42,501 nt of DNA. Source: an uncultured bacterium. GTDB taxonomy: Bacteria; Bipolaricaulota; Bipolaricaulia; UBA7950; UBA9294. The stretch is from contig CAJVYM010000008.1 in NCBI GenBank assembly GCA_913009415.1, positions 1-42,501 of the forward strand. The letters run 5' to 3'. Under the pieces are notes generated by a model, which was not told where the DNA came from, made no database searches, and saw nothing but the letters and a program-made list of their open reading frames with translations. Both the position numbers and the translations under genes were made by a program. Of this stretch, positions 37,338 to 42,501 are shown one piece after another (within the stretch, counting starts at the first letter, position 1; every line of letters begins with the position of its first letter).

Positions 37338-37928
37338 GTGCGGATTATCAGTGGGAGCAGGCGGGGACATCGACTCGTGGAGTGGGAGGAGAGCGGGATC
37401 AGGCCGATGCGCGATTTCGTCCGCTCGGCGCTGTTTAACATCCTCGCCGATCTAGTGATCGACGCCCGCTTCCTCGACCTGTTCTGCGGAACAGGGAGCG
37501 TCGGACTGGAAGCCCTGTCGCGCGGAGCGTGGGAGGCGACGTTCGTCGATCGATCCCGCAAGGCGTGCAGTATCGTCCGACGCAACCTCGATTCGCTCGG
37601 CTTTCTCGACCAGGGCAGCGTCCTGCAACGCGACTACGCGGCAGGGATCGACCATTTGGAGCGGCGGGGAAAACGCTACGACCTGATCTTCGTCGGCCCA
37701 CCGTACGATAAGGGCCTGGCTGAGGCCGCACTGCAATCGATTGTTGAGCACGCGATCCTGGCCAAGAATGGTCTCATAATAACCGAGGTGAGGAACAAGA
37801 CTCACCTTGACGATAGATATGGGCCGCTGGAGCGCTTTGACAAGCGGATTTATGGGGATAATGTCCTTGATTTCTATGCGTCTAGCGAGCCTACGGCAAA
37901 CGTGCGAGAAGAACAAGGAAGGCAGTAA
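37338..37928 (+). CDS. rsmD: 16S rRNA (guanine(966)-N(2))-methyltransferase RsmD
   Basis: 196 aa; MRIISGSRRGHRL, RPMRDFVRSALFNIL, FLDLFCGTGSVGLEALSRGA, FVGPPYDKGL. Confidence 0.9.
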   Translation: MRIISGSRRGHRLVEWEESGIRPMRDFVRSALFNILADLVIDARFLDLFCGTGSVGLEALSRGAWEATFVDRSRKACSIVRRNLDSLGFLDQGSVLQRDYAAGIDHLERRGKRYDLIFVGPPYDKGLAEAALQSIVEHAILAKNGLIITEVRNKTHLDDRYGPLERFDKRIYGDNVLDFYASSEPTANVREEQGRQ

Positions 37929-37937
37929 GGAGGAAGA

Positions 37938-38747
37938 GTGAGTCAGACGGCAAAGAAGAAGACGATACTTGTAACAAACGATGATGGGGTAAACGCGCGT
38001 GGAATCATGGCCCTTAAAGAGGAGCTCGACCGGATCGCGTTCGTCGAGGTGTACGCACCGGATCGGAACTGGTCTGCGGCGAGCCGTACAATGACTTTTC
38101 ACAAGCCGCTACGTGTTGATCAGGTACGCCTGCTCAATGGCAGCGTGGGACATATGACGAGCGGCACGCCGTCCGATTGCGTCTCTCTGGCCGTCCTCGG
38201 CCTGCTGAAGGAGAAGCCCGATCTCGTCGTCTCGGGGATTAACGCCGGTCTCAATATGGGTGAGGACATCACCTATTCCGGGACAGTTGCCGCGGCGATG
38301 CAGGGGGCGCGGACAGGGATCCCGTCGGTCGCGGTATCCTTCGATACCGAGGCAGATGAGTTGGAGATACCTGACTACTCCAAGGCGGCTCGGTTTGCTG
38401 CTCGTCTCGCGGCGTTGATCCTGGAAGAGAGTTCACTTCCGCCCGGAGTCCTGCTCAACGTCAATGTTCCCCGGATGCATCACGATAGACCTATAGAGGT
38501 GAAAGTGACGCGACTGGGAGGATTGGTGTACAAAAACTACCTGGTGCAGGGGAAAGATCCGCATGGACGAAACTTTTACTGGATCACCGGAGAGCCGCGA
38601 ACGCACGTTCCGCCAGAAGAGGAAGGGACGGACATCTGGGCGGTCACCAACGGCTACATCTCGATCACTCCGATCCACCTCGACATGACCTATCAACCGC
38701 TTGTCGAGGGCCTGCGCGGTTGGGAGGACAAGACTTGGTTTACCTGA
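37938..38747 (+). CDS. surE: 5'/3'-nucleotidase SurE
   Basis: 269 aa; ILVTNDDGVNARGIMAL, VYAPDRNWSAASRTMT, SGTPSDCVSLAV, VVSGINAGLNMGEDITYSGTVAAAMQG. Confidence 0.95.
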   Translation: MSQTAKKKTILVTNDDGVNARGIMALKEELDRIAFVEVYAPDRNWSAASRTMTFHKPLRVDQVRLLNGSVGHMTSGTPSDCVSLAVLGLLKEKPDLVVSGINAGLNMGEDITYSGTVAAAMQGARTGIPSVAVSFDTEADELEIPDYSKAARFAARLAALILEESSLPPGVLLNVNVPRMHHDRPIEVKVTRLGGLVYKNYLVQGKDPHGRNFYWITGEPRTHVPPEEEGTDIWAVTNGYISITPIHLDMTYQPLVEGLRGWEDKTWFT

Positions 38748-38753
38748 TCGAGG

Positions 38754-39029
38754 CTACGCCTTCCAGATCGTCCACACTCCGATCAGTATGAACAACGCTC
38801 CCGCGCCGTAGTGCACAAAGCGAATAGTATGCGCTGGTAAAAAACGACCGACCACGGTCCCGAGCACGACGGCAATAGCGCTCGACAGGAGGAGGGCGCT
38901 CCCTGCGCCGATGAAGATCGCCCATGGGGAGTACGATTGAGAAGCGAGGGTGAACACGGTGATCTGGGTCTTATCGCCCAGTTCTGCCATGAACACGAGA
39001 GCAAACGTTGACAGGATTGTCTGTAGCAT
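38754..39029 (-). CDS. TMEM165/GDT1 (UPF0016) family protein, single-repeat form
   Basis: 91 aa; FALVFMAELGDKTQITVFTLAS (E-x-G-D-K/R-T/S motif). Confidence 0.9.
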   Translation of the reverse strand: MLQTILSTFALVFMAELGDKTQITVFTLASQSYSPWAIFIGAGSALLLSSAIAVVLGTVVGRFLPAHTIRFVHYGAGALFILIGVWTIWKA

Positions 39030-39140
39030 ATGAGCCTCCGCCAGGTGTATAGGGCCACATTGTAGTGAACGAGCGCAGAATGGACAATCGCAGCCTTGTC
39101 GGGCTTGCTTATCATGTGGCTCTGGACATACACTTGACGT

Positions 39141-39656
39141 ATGTTAGGGAAGAAATATTACCAGTTCTATGCCAATGTCAACTACCGTGCCTGTCCGGAG
39201 TGCTTAGCTCTGCACGGACGCATCGCCTCCAAGGAGGATGCCTTCCCTCCCTGTTCTGAAGGGGGTCAGTACATGATCGTCCCCTTCTCGCACAAGGAAC
39301 TGCCCTATCACAAGGAGCAACAGCGGGAGATGCGCATTGCTGCTCAGAATGAATTGAAACGGCGAGAGTTATTTAACCATGGGATAGCACTTCTTGGCAA
39401 GGACAATGAAGAGGCGATAGCCAAGCTATCCGAGTCGGCGCGCTACGATCTGTACATCCCCGAGGTGGAGCGTCTCGTCGAGGAGAAGGGAGATATCTTG
39501 CGAAACGATAAGTCTCTACGGGAAAGGCTGTTGAAACAGTTCGTGCAGGCATACTCGGACAAGTTTGGCTGGCGGCGCTACGAGCGACTCCGTGAGTTAA
39601 TGCGCATCGCGCGGGAGGAGGAAGGGATCAGGCGCCTGCGGGAGCTCCTGGGATGA
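39141..39656 (+). CDS. hypothetical protein with MuF-like cysteine motif
   Basis: 171 aa; [35 protein letters not shown] followed by a charged helical region. Confidence 0.65.
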   Translation: MLGKKYYQFYANVNYRACPECLALHGRIASKEDAFPPCSEGGQYMIVPFSHKELPYHKEQQREMRIAAQNELKRRELFNHGIALLGKDNEEAIAKLSESARYDLYIPEVERLVEEKGDILRNDKSLRERLLKQFVQAYSDKFGWRRYERLRELMRIAREEEGIRRLRELLG

Positions 39657-40030
39657 AAGCGCGTTTTTCGCTGGCGCAAGAACGCGGGCTGATCATACTG
39701 GTTGCTATTGGAATTATCATGAGCGGTCTGGCCCTGTTCCTGCCGTCATTTGCTCATCGATCTGTGATCAAGGTTGCTCCGATCGAGTTGTCCGGGGTGA
39801 CGGTCTTGCGCCCGACGTTCCTCGACTCACCGCCAAAGATCGACCTGAATTCAGCGGGAATCGAAGACCTGAAAAAACTTCCTGGCATCGGAGATGTACT
39901 TGCTCAGCGGATAGTGGACTATCGAAACGAATACGGTCCGTTCGAATCACTCGATGACCTTAAGAATGTAAGCGGAATCGGGAAGAGCCTGATACAGAAG
40001 ATCTCTGAGTTAGTCAAGCTTGGAGAGTGA
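39653..40030 (+). CDS. ComEA-like helix-hairpin-helix DNA-binding protein
   Basis: 125 aa; N-terminal [58 protein letters not shown]. Confidence 0.87.
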   Translation: MKARFSLAQERGLIILVAIGIIMSGLALFLPSFAHRSVIKVAPIELSGVTVLRPTFLDSPPKIDLNSAGIEDLKKLPGIGDVLAQRIVDYRNEYGPFESLDDLKNVSGIGKSLIQKISELVKLGE

Positions 40031-40034
40031 AGGA

Positions 40035-40559
40035 TTACTTGCCGGTGATCGTGTACACGAGGGTGAGGCCGTAGTCACCGTCTTTGTATGTGCCTTCGTT
40101 GACCTTCACTTTGTAATCGACACTTAGTAGGTACGCCCCGCGGGTGCCGCTTGCGAGAACCTGATCGGAAGTGGAAATGGAGAAGAAGCTCCCACCATTG
40201 ACGCGCACCATGAAATCGCTTAAAGGCTTGATGTAGCTGCCGTTGTAGCTTGTTCCCATATCGGATTCAATCGAGTGCACCTTAACCGCCCAAGGGATAT
40301 TGCTTGCAGCGTTGAGCACGAGAACGCCGTCGTCTTCGATGAACCCTGCGGCGAAATCACTTGCATCCGGCTTACGCACGTCATAGCGGTTAGTGATCGA
40401 CGTATTCGTGCCTGCTACCGAACCATCAATCGTGAGGGACTGGAACGGGAGAACCGTCCAACTGACGTGCACCACGGCGCTGGAACTAGGGCCCGCAGCC
40501 AGCGCGGATACTGGAACCAAGAGAATAGCAAGAATAAGCGTCACTAGGCATCGTTTCAT
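40035..40559 (-). CDS. secreted surface/filament subunit-like protein
   Basis: 174 aa; signal MKRCLVTLILAILLVPVSALA; HVSWTVLPFQSLTIDG...YGLTLVYTITGK; same leader class as the 24298 and 25349 genes. Confidence 0.75.
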   Translation of the reverse strand: MKRCLVTLILAILLVPVSALAAGPSSSAVVHVSWTVLPFQSLTIDGSVAGTNTSITNRYDVRKPDASDFAAGFIEDDGVLVLNAASNIPWAVKVHSIESDMGTSYNGSYIKPLSDFMVRVNGGSFFSISTSDQVLASGTRGAYLLSVDYKVKVNEGTYKDGDYGLTLVYTITGK

Positions 40560-40569
40560 CTCGTTTTCG

Positions 40570-40641
40570 GAAACCCGGCTACCATTTCAGGCCCGTGGCT
40601 TTGCGTCCCTCACTTGTTATTCGTGAGGTTTGCCGTTTCGA
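40570..40641 (-). promoter_or_regulatory. GEMM / cyclic-di-GMP-I riboswitch, single copy (leader R4)
   Basis: Minus strand GAAACGGCAAACCTCACGAATAACAAGTGAGGGACGCAAAGCCACGGGCCTGAAATGGTAGCCGGGTTTCC, including the canonical P3 half GGTAGCCGGGTT. Confidence 0.88.
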
Positions 40642-40682
40642 TTCCGAATCTTCACCCCCTACTTAGTATTTTCCACAATCAT

Positions 40683-40712
40683 ATTATACCTAGAAACGAT
40701 GGCCCTTAGACA
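40683..40712 (-). promoter_or_regulatory. putative promoter of leader R4
   Basis: Minus strand TGTCTAAGGGCCATCGTTTCTAGGTATAATATG. Confidence 0.65.
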
Positions 40713-40747
40713 TGCTCTAGCGATACGCTCTCCTCGAAGTTTGCCAA

Positions 40748-41707
40748 TCAGTAGTAAACACTGCGTGTGCGATGGCGTGAAATAGCCTTGTAGTCAGGGT
40801 TCTGACCCCTATTCCACAGTGCGTTATCAAGCTGCTGTGAGGTGATCTTCTTCCCACTGGCGGAGGTCTCTGTCACGATCAGCTCAACCGCGTGCACAGC
40901 GCAGGCGCGGATTTCGATCTCCTCCTCCGAACCAGCGGGGATCAGCTCTTCACGTTCGATGCGTACCAGGAGATCCTCGTCGTAGGAGAGAATTCCATCT
41001 ACCCGCAGTACGTGCGGGACCATGTTATCGGCGAAGATGGTCAGTCGATCTAGGTCGTGAAACTCGCCCGGCCCCTTCCCGTTGAAGGCAAGAGCAAGGT
41101 CAGAAGTGGTTATCTGTGCCCGCTTGTAGAATGGGACATTCATTCCTCTGTATTGCTCCTCGTCGGAGAAGAGCGGCATCACGCGCAGTATGTCGACCAA
41201 GCGGGCAGCGGAGTGGTTCGCCTCCTCGACAAGCTCGATGACGCTTCCGTGAGAGCGATAGATGAGGTAGGAGCCAAGGTCGCTCAGCGCGCGGGAGAAG
41301 AGTTTCATCAGTTCCGCGATCACCGGGTCTCTCAAGTCCTGAGAGAAGATCTCGGCGCAATCGCGTGGCGTAATTTCTTGTAGGTCACGTGCCGAAAGCG
41401 GGCCATTAGCAGTGAAGAAATCGGTGAGCGAGGAGGCGATGGTGAAGTACCCACTCATCCCCGGGCGCTTGCACAGATGCGGGAAGTACCCCGAGCCGAA
41501 GTTGATCGCGTCCAGAGTGAGGATAAACGCCACCGTGTCATCGCCGTGGCCCACGTAGTGGCTAACCGGATCGAGCGTTGGCCTCTCCGCCAGGGAAGTG
41601 AGCAACGATGCGGCATAAGCCGGGATAAGATCATGATTGATGCGCACATGTACAGCACTCTCCGCGACAGCCTTACACCCGCTTCGTACACGTTCTAGTG
41701 AATTCAT
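40748..41707 (-). CDS. queuosine salvage (Qng1/DUF2419-like) family protein
   Basis: 319 aa; FILTLDAINFGSGYFPHL, YRGMNVPFYKRAQITTSDLALAF, LTIFADNMVPHVLRVDGILSYDEDLLVRIE, EEIEIRACAVHAVELI. Confidence 0.85.
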   Translation of the reverse strand: MNSLERVRSGCKAVAESAVHVRINHDLIPAYAASLLTSLAERPTLDPVSHYVGHGDDTVAFILTLDAINFGSGYFPHLCKRPGMSGYFTIASSLTDFFTANGPLSARDLQEITPRDCAEIFSQDLRDPVIAELMKLFSRALSDLGSYLIYRSHGSVIELVEEANHSAARLVDILRVMPLFSDEEQYRGMNVPFYKRAQITTSDLALAFNGKGPGEFHDLDRLTIFADNMVPHVLRVDGILSYDEDLLVRIEREELIPAGSEEEIEIRACAVHAVELIVTETSASGKKITSQQLDNALWNRGQNPDYKAISRHRTRSVYY

Positions 41708-41817
41708 CTCTTTCCTCCCCGACTTATTGGCGCAAGAATAGCCACTTTCTCGCTATCCAGCAAGGAATTGCCACTGTGACGAATCTTTCTTACAGTAGGG
41801 ACCAGGAGGTGAGTTCC

Positions 41818-42240
41818 ATGAGAGAGATGACATTGATCGTGGCCCTCGGATTCATGCTTGTTGTGGCAGTTGGGATGACAGCCATTGCGGACGTTGTACG
41901 CTACGCGATCGCCGATACGGAAGATCTTCTGAGCTTCCCGCGGGTTGCTTCACATGATGAACAGCAGGCCGAGCAACTGTTTGCGGTCCTCCTTTCGGGG
42001 ACTGATCGCGTGTTGATCATGCGGCCGATCACGCAAAGCGAGTACGGATCGTTTCAGGTGCAGGCGAGCGGCTATCAAATAATTGAGCAGGAGATGCTCG
42101 CTGCAGCGATCGTGATGCCGATCGTTACGCCCGCCGATGTTGCTGCGTTCTCATCCGATCTAGTGACGTTCCTGCGGCAACAGGTAAACAAGATCAGTGG
42201 GTTCGACGTCTTCAGCGTGATTTCGCGCGATGCTCCGTAG
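41818..42240 (+). CDS. hypothetical secreted/membrane-anchored protein
   Basis: ATG 41818 after AGGAGGTGAGTTCC; MREMTLIVALGFMLVVAVGMTAIADVVRYAIADTEDLL. Confidence 0.65.
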   Translation: MREMTLIVALGFMLVVAVGMTAIADVVRYAIADTEDLLSFPRVASHDEQQAEQLFAVLLSGTDRVLIMRPITQSEYGSFQVQASGYQIIEQEMLAAAIVMPIVTPADVAAFSSDLVTFLRQQVNKISGFDVFSVISRDAP

Positions 42241-42383
42241 AGCAACAATAGGAGAAACGAAATCCACCAGTAGAGTAGAGGAGCAGGTGACAGGGTTTAG
42301 GCTTCGGCATACTTCAGTTACAGGGTTTCCCCGTTGTGGCTCATTAGTCGCATGCCTTGCTCTGTGCCCTACTCCCCCCTCGT

Positions 42384-42501
42384 CGAACCGGACGTGCGGT
42401 TTTCCCGCATCCGGCTCTCCTGGAAACTCTCGCCGCAGACACTCACAGTCGTTGCACGGTTAGACCCCTCATAGATACACCAGCCCCATTCGGTTCAGAT
42501 G
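42384..42501 (-). mobile_element. group II intron 3' portion: domain V and upstream sequence, truncated by the window edge
   Basis: Minus strand GAGCCGGATGCGGGAAAACCGCACGTCCGGTTCG (42384-42417) is a canonical 34-nt domain V with AGC triad. Possible maturase C-terminus HLNRMGLVYL* at 42469-42501. Domain VI and the 3' splice site (coordinates below 42384) not resolved. Confidence 0.85.

Noticed and set aside
39030-39060. Mn-sensing yybP-ykoY riboswitch upstream of the TMEM165/GDT1 gene
   Set aside because: Looked for it because the family is often so regulated, but no matching conserved sequence was seen in the short upstream region.

Overview
The window is a mostly ordinary chromosomal segment from a little-characterised bacterium. 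A Bipolaricaulota/Acetothermia-like lineage is only a guess from gene content and was not tested. It is bounded by a truncated IS1634-type transposase on the left and a group II intron 3' portion on the right. Housekeeping content includes a nucleoside-type (BMP/PnrA) ABC transporter operon, aconitase, RqcH/NFACT, an M50 protease, trigger factor-ClpP, a glycyl radical enzyme with its activase, GltX, a thioredoxin/ferredoxin membrane cassette, RsmD, SurE, a ComEA-like protein, a Qng1-like queuosine-salvage protein and tRNA-Thr(CGT). The most interesting content is on the minus strand at about 20.6-25.8 kb, with a satellite at 40.0-40.7 kb. Small secreted beta-sandwich-like proteins there (C-termini such as GxYxxTVTYTV) have long 5' leaders. 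These leaders carry GEMM/cyclic-di-GMP-I riboswitch signatures (GGGCAAACC-GNRA hairpin-GGGACGCAAAGCC), in tandem in three leaders and single in the fourth. The leaders share a promoter-like motif, a conserved SD-sequestering hairpin and an extra unidentified structured domain. The distal modules look P3-degenerate, and one carries the G20A-type change associated with cGAMP specificity. Linked genes encode a two-domain subunit with an apparent AUA start and a chaperone/DUF916-like protein, which suggests a second-messenger-controlled surface structure. Other notable items are a 29-bp perfect hairpin at 6240-6301, two single-base frameshifts that interrupt recognisable domains, a GRE with GCVT instead of GCVE, and degenerate heptanucleotide repeats.
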